This document shows positions 11,022-22,953 of a stretch of DNA of 64,000 nucleotides, in pieces (the first letter of the stretch is position 1; each line of letters opens with the position of its first letter). Source of the DNA: Pleurodeles waltl (Eukaryota > Chordata > Amphibia > Caudata > Salamandridae). A model generated the notes under the pieces. It was not told where the DNA came from. It saw only the letters and a list, made by a program, of their open reading frames with translations, and searched no databases. The position numbers and the translations under genes are program-made. The stretch is from NCBI RefSeq assembly GCF_031143425.1, contig NC_090439.1, positions 347,814,027 to 347,878,026 of the forward strand, given 5' to 3'.

Positions 11022-13666
11022 TGTAAGGAAATGCCTCCTTGGCATGGTTACCCACTGACTTTTTGCCTTTGCTGATGCCAAGTTATGATTTGAAAGTGTG
11101 CTGGGATCCTGCTAACCAGGCCACAGCACCAGAGTTCTTTCCCTAAACTGTACTTACCTTTGTCTCCACAATTGGCACAACCCTGGCATCCAGGGAAGTC
11201 CCTTGTAACTGATATCACTGGTACTAAGGGCCCTGATGCTAGGGAAGGTCTCTAAGGGCTGCAGCATGTCTTATGCCACACTGGGGACCCCTCACCCAGC
11301 ACATACACACTGGTTGCCAGCTTGTGTGTGCTGGTGGGGAGAAAATGACTAAGTTGACATGGCACTCCCCTCAGAGTGTCATGCCAACCGCACACTGCCT
11401 GTGGCATAGGTAAGTCACCCCACTAGCAGGCCTTACAGCCCTAAGGCAGGGTGCACTATACCACAGGTGAGAGCATATGTGCATGAGCACTATGCCACTA
11501 CAGTGTCTAAGCCAACCCTTAGACTTTGTAAGTGCAGGGTAGCCATAAGAGTATATGGTCTGGGAGTCTGTCACACACGAACTCCACAGCACCATAATGG
11601 CTGCACTGAAAACTGGGAAGTTTGGTATCAAACTTCTCAGCACAATAAATGCACACTGATGCCAGTGTACACTTTATTGTAAAAATACATCCAGAGGGCA
11701 TCTTAGAGATGCCCCCTGAAAACATACCCAACTTCCAGTGTGGGCTGACTAGTTTTTGCCAGCCTGCCACACACCAGACATGTTGCTGGCCACATGGGGA
11801 GAGTGCCTTTGTCACTCTGTGGCCAGGAACAAAGCCTGTACTGGGTGGAAGTGCGTCTCACCTCCCACTGCAGGAACTGTAACACCTGGCGGTGAGCCTC
11901 AAAGGCTAGTGGAGATGCCCGCCCTTCTGGCCACTGCCCCCACTTTTGGCGGCAAGGCTGGAGGAGATAATGAGAAAAACAAGGAGGAGTCACCCCCCAG
12001 TCAGGACAGCCCCTAAGGTGTCCTGAGCTGAGGTGACTCTTACTTTTAGAAATCCTCTATCTTGTAAAAGGAGGACTCCCCCAATAGGATTAGGGATGTG
12101 CCCCCCTCCCCACAGGGAGGAGGCACAAAGAGGGTGTAGCCACCCTCAGCACCAGTAGCCATTGGCTACCGCCCTCCCAGACCTAAACACACCCCTAAAT
12201 TGAGTATTTAGGGGCTCCCAGAACCGAGGAAGATAGATTCCTGGAACCTAAAGAAGAAGAAGGACTGCTGACCTGAAGCCCTGCAGTGAAGACGGACACG
12301 ACAACTGATTTGGCCCCAGCCCCATCGGCCTGTCTCCCTACTTCGGAGAAAACTGCAACAGTGACGCATCCAACAAGGTCCAGCAACCTCTGAAGCCTCA
12401 GAGGACTACCCTGCATCTAAAGGACCAAGAGACTCCCGAGAACAGCGGCCCTGTTCAAGAACCTGCAACTCTTTGCAACAAAGATGCAACTTTTAAAGAC
12501 CACACGTTTCCCGCCGGATGCGTGAGACTTTCCACTCTGCACCCAACGCCTCCGGTTCGACCTGCAGAAAACGAACACTACAGGGAGGACTCCCTGGCGA
12601 CTGCGAGCCCGTGAGTAGCCAGAGTTGACCCCCCTGAGCCCCCACAGCGACGCCTGCAGAGGAAATCCAGAGGCTCCCCCTGACAGAGACTGCCTGCTTC
12701 AAGGAACCCGACGCCTGGAAATCACACTGCACCCGCAGCCCCCAGGAGCTGAAGGAACCGAACTCTAGTGCAGGAGCGACCCCCAGGCAACCCTCTACCT
12801 AACCCAGGTGGTGGCTACTCCGAGGAGCCCCCCTTTGCCTGCCTGCATCGTTGAAGAGACCCCCGGGTCTCCCCATTGATTCCTATTAGAAACCCGACGC
12901 CTGTTTGCACTCTGCACCCGGCTGCCCCTGTGCCGCTGAGGGTGTACTTTCTATGCCTGCTTGTGACCCCCCCCGGTGCCCTACAAAACCCCCGTGCTCT
13001 GCCCTCCGAGGACGCGGATACTTACCTGCTGGCAGACTGGAACCGGGGCACCCCTATTTCCATTGAAGCCTATGTGTTTTGGGCACCACTTTGACCTCTG
13101 CACCTGACCGGCCCTGAGCTGCTGGTGTGGTAACTTTGGGGTTGCCTTGAACCCCCAACGGTGGGCTACCTTGGACCCAACTTTGAACCCTGTAAGTGTT
13201 TTACTTACCTGTGAACTTAACATTTACTTACCTCCCCCAGGAACTGTTGATTTTTGCAGTGTCCACTTTTAAAATAGCTTATTGCCATTTTTGTCAAAAC
13301 TGTACATGCTATTGTGATTATTCAAATTTCCTAGAATACCTGAGTGAAATACCTTTCATTTAAAGTATTGTTTGAAAATCTTGAACCTGTGATTCTTAAA
13401 ATAAACTAAGAAAATATATTTTTCTCTATAAAAACCTATTGGCCTGGAATTTGTCTTTGAGTGTGTGTTCCTCATGTATTGCCTGTGTGTGTACAACAAA
13501 TGCTGAACACTACCCTCTGATAAGCCTACTGCTCGACCACACTACCACAAAATAGAGCATTAAAATGATCTCTTTTTGCCACTATCTTACCTCTAAGGGG
13601 AACCCTTGGACTCTGTGCACACTATTTCTTACTTTGAAATAGTATATACAGAGCCAACTTCCTACA
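11022..13666 (+). repeat. 3' LTR of element 1 (2,645 bp)
   Basis: Begins TGTAAGG and ends CCTACA. It is colinear with 2986-5937 apart from the 297-bp difference and many substitutions. AATAAA lies at 13400-13405. Confidence 0.92.
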
Positions 13667-13671
13667 ACTTA
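13667..13671. repeat. Target-site duplication ACTTA, right copy
   Basis: Exact match to 2981-2985 on the other side of element 1. Confidence 0.9.
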
Positions 13672-14783
13672 GTACTCACCAAGTCTCAGTATAATTTCAA
13701 TCGCACCAGTTATCTCGCAAACTCGACTTACCAATCACACTGGATCGGTCTATTAAATGGACAAATTACAATATATACCAAGTGTCTCACTACACTTGTC
13801 AATATACTCTGGAATCCCAGACCTCTTTCCTTAGGTCTGTCATCAACAACCACATGGATAATTTTTCCTGCATTAAGCGCCACACTCAAGTGAAGAACGC
13901 TGCTTCCATGTTCTCATACCTATTGGAGTACACCCACTCCTTCCAAATTCTACTTGAGTATTTCCACTCCTCTAAACTCGTACTCACCTCAGTCATCTGC
14001 AAATTAGATCAAGCTGTGCATGCGCAAATCACTTCACTCAATTCAACCAAACACCGCTAGAAATATACCCTTCAACCTAGAGGGTTTCCAAGAACCGGGG
14101 AAAGTCACTTAAGGCAACTAGCAACTCATCTTGTTAAATCCGTATACCATTTCAGAAAAAGAAAACCAACAAACTTTAATTTCAGAAAAGGAAGAAAATC
14201 TTACACTAACCTCATTATGACATCATCAAACAATGACGTAACCGTAATCTGCTACCAATAACTGCTGCAGTGCCACGAAATCCTAGCTAGTGCTTAAACT
14301 AAATAGTGGATTCCCCGCAAGAGGTCAATGGATTGAAGTGACATAGGATTGAGAGGATGTCATCAATGAGGAATGTAATCATCAACAATAATCAATATAA
14401 TAAAAAATCTTGAACCTCAAACAATACCCACACCACTTTATTAAGAAGAATTATACATTTTATTTCCCTAGATTAACAATGCTAATGTCACAAAAATAAC
14501 TCTCAAACACAAGTGGTAAGCATATAGAATTAATAGTGGTTGATTAGAATGTCTAATATATCTGAGTTTATTCAAAACAATCAAGCAAATGATCTCCAAA
14601 ATAATAACACTGATCAGCAAAATCGGTAATAATGGCAATGTATGCATTAGTACAAACATTCAAAGAGTGTCAATATAAATCTTGAGCATTCAATGTTAAT
14701 ACCCACACTAACAACAAATTAGCATCAACATATTGGGATTCATGCAAAAAGAATTTAGAAACATAACTTTAGGAAAATTTCTC
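13672..14783 (-). repeat. Continuation of the retroviral leader and probable LTR
   Basis: Resumes the sequence interrupted by element 1. On the minus strand, TGGTAGCAGATTACGGTTAC (14257 down to 14238) resembles the primer site for initiator-Met tRNA (ten leading matches, then several of the next eleven), so the LTR may start near 14258-14265 on the + strand. A minus-strand AATAAA lies near 14458. The part at about 14380-14783 matches about 31900-32370 (shared words such as CAAATTAGCATCA and TTTATTTCCCT), so this is a repeated LTR-like family. Boundaries are not certain. Confidence 0.45.
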
Positions 14784-17521
14784 CGTAGGAAAGTCCTCCT
14801 TTTTGCCCTGGTCACCCCCACACTTTTTGGACAGGTACTGGTGGTTACTGACTCTTGGCTGTGCCTGGGTACTGCTTACCAGTCCCAGGGCCAGTGCTCT
14901 GTGTAAAGTGGATATGCAAATTAGGCTAATTATAATTGCCTAAGTTAACCTACCTATAAGACCCTAGTATATGGTAGGGCATGTAGGTTTAGGGACAACA
15001 GCATAGGTAGTGCACCCATAGGTGCCCAATGTAATTCTAGAGGCAGGCCTGCCTTGGTGGCTGCTTTTAAATTAAAGTTATGTGCAAATTCAACTTTGGA
15101 ATTAAAAGTAGTTCCAAAGTCTTAAACTACCTTATTTTTACATATAAGTCACCCCTAAGGTGTGCCCAATGTGCCCCTAGGGCTGGGTGCCATGTAACTA
15201 TAAGCTGGGACCTTATAAAAGTAGCTTCATCCAAATGTGTTTTTCCCTCATTGTAGTGAATGGCCTTCGTAGGCTAAAATGGGGAGACTTTATTTTAATG
15301 TTTAAAGTCCCCTTAAATACAGATACAAAGAGTTTGTTATCAAATTAATTGTTATAATAAATCTCACAACTTCCAGTTGTGGGATTTAATATAACTTGTT
15401 CAGGTAAAGAATTTTAAACTTTACCTGAAAAGTTGACAATTTCAGCGCTGCATTGTTTTTGCTGCTGTGCTATGAATGTTATACAAAAAATAGGAAACCC
15501 GATGACCCTAACCTGACCTGGGTTAAATAATAATATGTAAACAAAGGAATGGTCTAAAGGTAGGGATAGATTAAATCGATATTTTTGAAAAACAGTGCTC
15601 AATACTGTCTTTATGGATTAATTACTTTCCAAAATGTATTACAACTAATTATGTGCAAGGCAGAAAATAATTCATTAGTGAATTATACAGAATACAAAAC
15701 ATTTACAAAAGAAGATATTACACACATAAAATTAAATTCACATTTTCTTCTTGGTTCAACTGTGCCCTGAATGGCCAGCCTCTGGCAGCCTGGCCAGGCT
15801 GCCTTGATGAGGTGTGAAGTGGCCTGGCTTCACACAAAGAGATGTGCCTGTGGGAGGGAATTTCCCATCAGCAGATGGTGAGGCAGGAAGGGGGAGGGCT
15901 GCCAAACTGGTCTTCAAAGGCAGAGAAGGACGTTTGGAGCAACACCCCCACATCCAGCAACCCCAGACAACTAGGTGCCCCCTTGATTAGATTAGGAGAG
16001 GGCAGGATTGGGGTGTGTTTATGATGTTTAGCCACACCAGTGGGTGGGCTCAGCCAAATGTAACCTCCAAAAATCATTTTCAGCCATGATGGATTTTTGA
16101 AGAATGTTGCCTCCTGGGATTGATTTTTGCCACACTTCCCAGGAAGTGGTCATCACAGGTGGAAGGACCCTGCACCTGATTGGAGAATCAGGACCCCCCT
16201 GTTTTCCCACCCAGGAGCCAGGGTAAAACTGGCAGACCTGCACCCACACCGCAGATCCCCATCAGATTCCAACAAGGAAGAACCAAAGGAGAAGAAGGAC
16301 TGCCCTGCTGGACCCCTGGCCGGCACCTGGAACCCGCACTCAGAAGGACTGCACCAGCTGCACACTTGGGCTTCACCACAAAAAAACCTTTGCCTGGCTT
16401 CAACTGGTTCAAGGAGGGACTCCCTGTTTGCTACAGGTGAAAAATTGCTAACCAGAGTCCCCTGCACCAACTCCTGAAGAAATCAACCAGCTGACCACTG
16501 CCCAGTGGCCAAAAAGAAGTTTGCGCCAGGTGCATTCTGGGAGTTGTAGTCCACACCCCCAAGGATCATCTCAGAGCTCCTGGACCCTTGGGATGAGCTG
16601 CGGACCCTTAAAAGAACATCTGGGAGACGACCCAGAACTTTGGAGAAGTTTGGAGAATTTTTTTTAAAAAGCTCCATAGAGGGACCGACCCGCCGCGGCA
16701 ACTCTAGCCAGCTTGCCTCAACCGCGACCTGGCCTGATTTGCAGGTTCGTCCCGGTAAAGAAAATCTCCAAAAAAGAGTCTAAGTCCGAAGGTAAAAAGT
16801 TGACCAGGACCTCCCAGCCAGCGTATCCGAGGAGGGCTCCAAGGATGTCGGATCAAGATCCAGGTTTACCCCGGTCGAAGGATTTTCACCTCGAAAAAAC
16901 AACTACGTCCGAAGGTAAAAATCTTCACCGAGGGCTCCCGCAACGCGAATCCGGAGAAGATTTCCAGGAGGTCGGATTGGACTGGCAGGTTCGTCCCGCT
17001 GAGGAAAATCTTCAGAAAAGAGACTAAGGGCCTGATTACAACTTTGGAGGAGGGTGTTAATCCATCCCAAATGTGACGGATATCCTGTCCACCGTATTAC
17101 GAGTTCCATAGGATATAATGGACTCGTAATACGGCGGGTGGTATAACCGTCACATTTGGGACGAATTAACACCCTCCTCCAAAGTTGTAATGAGGCTCTA
17201 AATCCGAAGGTAAACTTTTGACCGAGGCCTCCCGTGAGCTGTAGCCGAGCAGGGTTCCATCGCGGTCAGCCTTAAACTTTGACTTTGCCCCGGTCGAGGT
17301 GCAACCAGATGGCCCGATTGGCGCTTTTTGTTTCTAGGCGCTAAAAAACAATAATTCTTTAAAAATTCATATCTCCAGATCCCCTTAACTGATTTTATTT
17401 GTTTTTGTGTCATTTTAAAGATAAAAATATAATCTATTTTTATAAATTGGTTTTGGATTTTTAAACTGTTTCCTGTGTTTTATTTAATTACTGTTTTGTG
17501 ATATTTGAATGCTTTACACTC
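14784..17521 (+). repeat. Truncated LTR of a Gmr1-like Gypsy family
   Basis: The first 150 bases follow the same plan as the LTR starts of elements 1 and 2 (TAGGAAAGT, then TTTTGCCCTGGTCACCCCC, then a CCCAGGGCCAGTGCTC block), closest to element 2. The 3' part has the A/T-rich region typical of these LTRs (17380-17520) but stops before a CTACA end, so it is cut at the right. It contains an imperfect duplication of about 240 bp (words at 16745 and 16988) and a miniature element at 17028-17198. No internal coding region is attached. Confidence 0.6.
17028..17198. mobile_element. 171-bp miniature inverted-repeat element, PIF/Harbinger-like
   Basis: Almost fully palindromic: arms start GGGCCTGATTACAAC and end as its near reverse complement, with a shared inner stem. 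Flanked by TAA (17025-17027 and 17199-17201). Three-base TWA duplications are typical of PIF/Harbinger. No coding capacity. It sits in one copy of an LTR-internal duplication; the other copy, near 16775, has no insertion. Confidence 0.8.
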
Positions 17522-18690
17522 TGTCTGGAGTTTAGGGGCCTATTGCTAAGTGTAGGTACTTACCTTCCCTTACCAATAACCCATTTTCCAACACTCTCTA
17601 ACTCGGGTTATTATAAAAAGAAATCATTAATATGCAGATCTCAAATTATAAGTTGCAGCTTGTACCTGCAAAGCAAAAGAGACACATATAACATTACAAC
17701 TTTATACTCTACCCCAACGATAACAGCATGTAGACTACTTCAGCAAGTGGACACCATCAGGTAAGTCTTCAGAAGAACCAGAACTAACAACAGCTAAACC
17801 CACACTGCTAATACGACTCGGACCATCAGCAGGAACTCTGTCATCAAATTCTCAGGTCTCTATCATGAAGTCTAAAGTCTAATATCTCACTAAAGGTTGT
17901 TATACTAATCTTCAAAAAGCTTATGATTGATCAGTTCATGTGGTGGTTACGTTTCAGCCAATAATAATTCTAATTGATAACCTAAAATGCAACTATGTCA
18001 CATTAAGCAGGACATATTCTCAACAGTAACTTTTCCTCTTCCTTCTTGTCTGTAGCTCCATTATTCCATCTTGTCTAAACTTCTCTTCTCAGGAAGAAAC
18101 TTTCTTACTTGCTACCTTCACTTCCATCCTCGAAGAAGAAACCAAGAAACCACGTATTAGTAACAATCTCAAACATTAGAACATTCAACTTATTCAAGAA
18201 TTCAGTTAAACATGGCCTTGTAAGACGTAATGCAGCAACCCACTAGGGGTAGCTGTGGACACATCTATAAAACCATCAAGTACATTTTTATTTAAGCATT
18301 GAACTATGGAGAATAACCACAACATTTAGTTAGAAATTTGCTCAGTTAGGAACAGAAATTAACTGTGGCAACCATTTTCAAAAGACTCCCTTTTTACATG
18401 TTAATTCACTATGTAATTAGTATACCAAAATCATGAATAAACATGGTAGAAAATGCACTCTCTCACAGCAGTTTTAAATTAGAATGCTAAATGGCAACAT
18501 TTACATTTTTGCTGCAGATAGAGAAAGAATGTAAATGGGAGTGCTTTAGTTATAAGCAGGGCCACTGGAATTATATCAACATGTCTTAAAATGTCTGCAG
18601 AAAAGACAAAGTTGTCCGTGTCATAGCATGATGCTATAAGCCCTGATTGGTACATCCCCCGCAACAGTGTGGTAAATTACAGCCAGGGTT
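17522..18690. other. Non-coding, no feature recognised
   Basis: A/T-rich DNA without convincing coding frames. Its first part may belong to a further LTR-like repeat (C/T-rich words near 17560-17610), but I could not match it inside the window. Confidence 0.4.
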
Positions 18691-18699
18691 AAGACGACA

Positions 18700-19252
18700 G
18701 TGGTCGCTGAAACACCTGAACACGTCGTCTTTGTTCACCTTTTATTGGTAGTTTGAACAAAACTACGTTCCGTAACAAGGTGCCTTGAAGCCCATGACTC
18801 TGACAGCACGCGCTGTCAGCAGGAGGCTGGCCTGAACCCTCTCCTTTAGTCCCAGTATCTTCCGTCCTCTTCGAGAAACCAGAGTTCCTACTGTATCGCG
18901 TCTGTTTGGGGGCGGATTGCTTATGCAGATATTACTTTATCTGTGGGCGGGGGTACGGTGGCCCCGCCTTCGCTTAGTTTTAAGAAACTGGAAAGAAAGT
19001 GACTGGACCCGAAACGTTCCCACCCACAGCTTGGCCATATTTGCATATGTTCTAAAGGCCCCGCCTTCAGACAGCGGGCATGTAGAGCCTGGCAGCGGGC
19101 GCTGAAGCAGGGGGCGGTGCCTGTCTGACAGGGGCTGGCTGCAGGGTCAGGAGTGAGCCCCGGCGCCCTCCGTCCACAGCTCAGAGTGGGCTTCAAGTTA
19201 GTCATCGGGGCTACAGGAATCAAGGCTACGGGCAAGCTTCCCAGCGTTTATC
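18700..19252 (+). promoter_or_regulatory. CpG-rich promoter-like region upstream of candidate exon
   Basis: A clear change in composition: many CpG pairs and several GC-box words (near 18908, 18944, 18962, 19056, 19112). It also has an inverted CCAAT box near 18745 and an octamer ATTTGCAT at 19039-19046. No TATA box is placed well. This pattern is what a vertebrate CpG-island promoter looks like, and it lies directly upstream of an ATG with good context. The start of transcription cannot be read from the sequence. Confidence 0.6.
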
Positions 19253-19383
19253 ATGGAGATAAAGGATTCGGGCAGCGTGGTGCTGACCGCCTACCACTCT
19301 TATACCCCTCCACGGACACCCTTCCTACAGCAGGGCTTTGACAGCCCGGAAAGCCTCCGCAGCAGACAGTCCCCGACCATCCG
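19253..19383 (+). CDS. Candidate first coding exon of an unidentified host gene (43 codons plus 2 bases)
   Basis: ATG at 19253 has A at -3 and G at +4. The frame reads 44 residues before a stop and meets a good splice donor, CCG|GTAAGC, at 19383/19384; the frame stops at the TAA inside that donor, as expected for an intron. The peptide starts Met-Glu-Ile-Lys-Asp-Ser-Gly and is rich in Ser, Pro and Thr, with no signal peptide or membrane segment. It looks like a disordered N-terminal tail. I do not recognise the gene. CpG-rich surroundings and codon choice support a real exon. No downstream exon was found, so the rest of the gene would lie beyond the window. Alternative: non-coding 5' exon. 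Confidence 0.5.
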
Positions 19384-22300
19384 GTAAGCCCTGACTTCGG
19401 GGGTAATTCATTAACCCAGCTTTGTTCTGACAGCGCTCATGTGCACATTTAAAAGTGCTGCCCACATTCCTGAAACATCAACACGAGGCCATGCCTGGTT
19501 TAGAATACCACCCTCTCCTGTCTCAAGTTTATCGCCCTTACGTCTGAAATACTAATGCCATCATTTAAAACAACGTACCGCAAGTAAGATGAGCTATGGT
19601 TTATATTCAGCAACATTAATATTTTAGACAATGCTTACGAATGAATAAAAAGGACGCATCTTTTATTCGGAGTGTTCACTGAAAGAAGCACCGCTTTGGA
19701 ATTGATAGAAGGGGTGCACATATGCAAGGCATTAATAAAAAGTTCAAACACTGTCTTGAAATGAATAAACGTTGTTCATCATTCACTCCCTCTGTTATGT
19801 GTCACTTTCCTTCTCATTGCGCAGAGTATCTCCATCTGTCTTCTGGTATCTCGGATCTAGGTGCTGTGCCTTTAACAAGATAACCCTTTATTTGGAGACA
19901 CAATACTCCGCTTTATCTATTACCAGTTGTCCTGCTGTACTGGGAGTAGTTTGTTGTTGGTATGTGTGAAGCGTGTGGCATCCTATTTTCCCGTCACACA
20001 AGACACAATGTCGGCCCTTTTCTGTCACATCTTTTCCCCTTTGCAACAGAAAAATGAAGAAAAAAAATCAATGCGAACCTCAACATTTTTCTTTGTTCAT
20101 GGCTAAGATGCTGTAAGCCGACCCTTCTTTTTTCGAGTGGATGCGGGGGTGTTGCAGGGAGGGAGTGGGGCGGTACGATGACGCAGCGTTAAATCTTTAA
20201 CATGTGTTGGGATGTTTTCCCCTGACACTATCGGGCCATGTGCATAATTGCCTTAGCACATTTCTGCTGCCTGGTGGGCACGGTTTAGTTGGCAAAACAC
20301 GTGGATAAAGTAATGTGTGTCTGATTATGTTCTGTTTATTGCATGTCATTGTTGGTGTTTGATTGGTTCAGAACAACAAGAACTTAATGTGTTTCAACCT
20401 AAGATAAAAATCGTTGTTAAACAATAAGGAGTGACTTGTACAGCTTTTGCCTGTCCTCATCCTGCATCTGTTGCTGTGGCTGATCGCTTTCGCTGGTGTC
20501 AAAACTGGCACCTACGTTATTTTGGGGGCGAGGAGCATTGGGTGCGTGGGATGTGAAGCTGGGATTTCAACATCGCGTGGTCACGCGCATGTCGGCGTGG
20601 GCATCGCTGTGTGTCAGAGGCATTTGGAATGATGCACGGCGGCTGCCCAGCGATGAGTGTGCTGACGGGTTGAACTCTGGCACGGTGAGAGGGGGCTGGC
20701 GAGAGGAAGACAGGAGGGCACGTGGTCACAGTAAATAATATCCGCAGCAGCATTTCTGGTGTTTATGCGGACCTTCCTGTTTTCTTGCATGTATGCTTCT
20801 TATACTGTGCTTACAATAATAGTTGACCTCTGCGGACGGAGGGAACAGGGCAGAGCTTGGAGTAAATTAAACACACACCCCCATGCCTTCGAAGGGAGTG
20901 CCTCTTCGCTGGACACAGCAGGAACACATAATGGCAATGCCTGGTAGATTCTGACACATTCTAATTCCTCCACCTATCAGAGCGCTCTTTATTAAGGTAG
21001 ATGGGGAACTTGGAGCGCAGGCGGTGTAAAAACGATAATTCCAAGCTCACACAATTTGGTTGAATGAGAATCCGAAATTGCTTGTCTAGTCTCCTGGTTC
21101 TGTTGCTGCCACTATAACGCAGGTGGGGGAACCTACCGAGACCTCCACCTAATAGCAACTAATTCACACCACTTGTTCCTAATCTGTCATCCCTCCCCCT
21201 GACGGATTGTATTTATTTTCTGTCTCGCTCACCTCCCTTCCAGGAGACGGAGCAGACTGGAAAACCTTCCTGCCATTGAAAATATATCTATTCTCAGACC
21301 GTATTGATTTACAACACGAACACATATAAAGAACATTATCACACTTTTCAGTATTTTTCCTTTTGCATTATCATTTACAATACTTATTTACAATATGCAT
21401 CTCTTCATTTAATGGGGCAAATCTCGTACACAATTTAAATTCTTAAAAGGAGTCATGGTTGACCACCCCTCAGGCACCTGTGGCATTGACTGTAGACTGG
21501 GGGTTATTTTCCCCTCCAAACAAGTTACACTTCACAAGGCGAAATTAACCTGCCTTCTCAAGATAGAGGGGCGCATGGGCCAGCCTGAAACTGCCCCCCA
21601 AAACAAACCTTGCCTGAGCCAACCCTAAGAAAGGATCCCCCGGCACCCGATGAGGATGGTCCTGGGCAACAGGGCCATACCTTGGTCCCCTGGAGCAGTC
21701 TCCATCCCCCCAAATCCCCAGGGCCAATAGGCTCACCCTGCGGGGTGAGCGCATCTTTCAAAATTTGCGCAGCACCCACCATTGGGCAGCAGCCCGAGAC
21801 CGGTCTGATCCGGCCCGCACCTGTCCTGGGGGTGCACTATGCCTTGGCACACCCCTCCACCCGTATACCGGATATTGCTCTCGTCTGTGAAAGATGGCAG
21901 ATAGAATCAAGGTGTAGGACTCAAGAGAAAAAAAGTGAATACTCCATCAGAATGGTTGGACCTGTGGAAATTTGAATGTGGCCATTGGAGCCTGCTGGTT
22001 CTTAAGGACTATTGATGCAACAACCACAGGCCACAGCAAGAGCTACCCGCTTTGCAGTCTGGAAAAGCTAGCCTGGGGAGGTGAATTAAACAGCCCAAAG
22101 GAGATCAACTCAATAAAGCAGCACATTAAGATGAGATCACTTCACTGTAATCTCCACCAGGTCTCGCCATTTCACATGCATGCGGTGTGCAGACTACAGG
22201 GTCTCCAGCTTTACAGCTGTGCTCTAGCTTTGACACTAACATTCCTACACTTTCTGTGTAGGCCTTCTTAATGTGGTGAACCAATTCTGGCTTCACTGTT

Positions 22301-22400
22301 CTTGCTGGACGTAGATCTTGCCACCTGTTGTGTATTTTTTCTCACAAATCCTCATGAAGTTCCATGAGAGTTTAGTGAAGTTACACTTTCATAATGAAAT
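19384..22400 (+). other. Probable start of a long intron; no feature recognised
   Basis: Starts with the splice donor GTAAGC. G/C content falls away from the promoter region. A C-rich stretch at 21430-21830 may be part of an unassigned repeat. No exon-like frame with splice sites was convincing. Confidence 0.4.
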
Positions 22401-22403
22401 TTA

Positions 22404-22953
22404 GGCCCAGATTTAAAAAACTGCCACACAACCCATAGTTGCTGCGCTGTGTTGCGTGACAGGAAGAGAGCATGAAAGCACCATATCTACAGAGATATGG
22501 CTCTATCCTGCTTTCTCCCCAGCGCCTCACACCCACCTTTACACCATTGTTCAAAGGTGTCTGCCTGAGTCTAGCATAAGTTTTGTAATGGAAGGGTAGT
22601 CTTCCAGTACTAAATACGATGCTCAGACTAATATTAAAGCCATTCTTACTTTATATGTCTGCTGTATACTGAGCACACATGCAAAGTGTGAAAAGTTAGA
22701 AGTAAAAGCATTCCCTCTTTTTAATGACTGGTTTCAAGTGGAGTTATTTTTTGGCTCAAAACCCCACCCACTATTGTTAGCAGATAGGGTATTGAGTAAA
22801 AACTATGGGTGCTTGCAGGAATGGCCATGTACCACCCATGGAACACTCCCTTGATGCAGAATAATACAAAACAGTGCTTCACTCTTGCTTTGAGGATTTT
22901 GCGTCAGGTTTGAAGTAAACGAAACCCAAAGCAAAACCTTTGTAAATCTGGCC
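22404..22953. mobile_element. Possible degenerate inverted-repeat DNA element
   Basis: Left end GGCCCAGATTTA follows TTA at 22401-22403. The right end TAAATCTGGCC is its near reverse complement. Such ends are common in Harbinger-type miniature elements. The right-hand duplication is not intact, so the call is tentative. Confidence 0.4.

Larger units (their letters stand above)
2986..13666 (+). mobile_element. Element 1: complete but decayed Gmr1-type Ty3/Gypsy LTR retrotransposon
   Basis: A 10.7-kb element with two long LTRs (2986-5937 and 11022-13666), a primer-site region after the left LTR, a G-run polypurine tract before the right LTR, and a gag-PR-IN-RT-RNase H coding region in one frame. 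It is flanked by ACTTA duplications. The LTRs differ by several percent by eye (roughly 5%), and the coding region has three in-frame stops and two frameshifts, so it is an old, dead copy. Integrase lies upstream of reverse transcriptase, the arrangement described for the Gmr1 clade. It sits inside the leader of a minus-strand retroviral copy, so it is younger than that copy. Confidence 0.93.

Noticed and set aside
18921..19341. Other frames across the CpG-rich region (for example + 19153-19341 and - 18921-19235).
   Set aside because: They overlap the candidate exon in other frames, have poorer start context and do not end at the splice donor.
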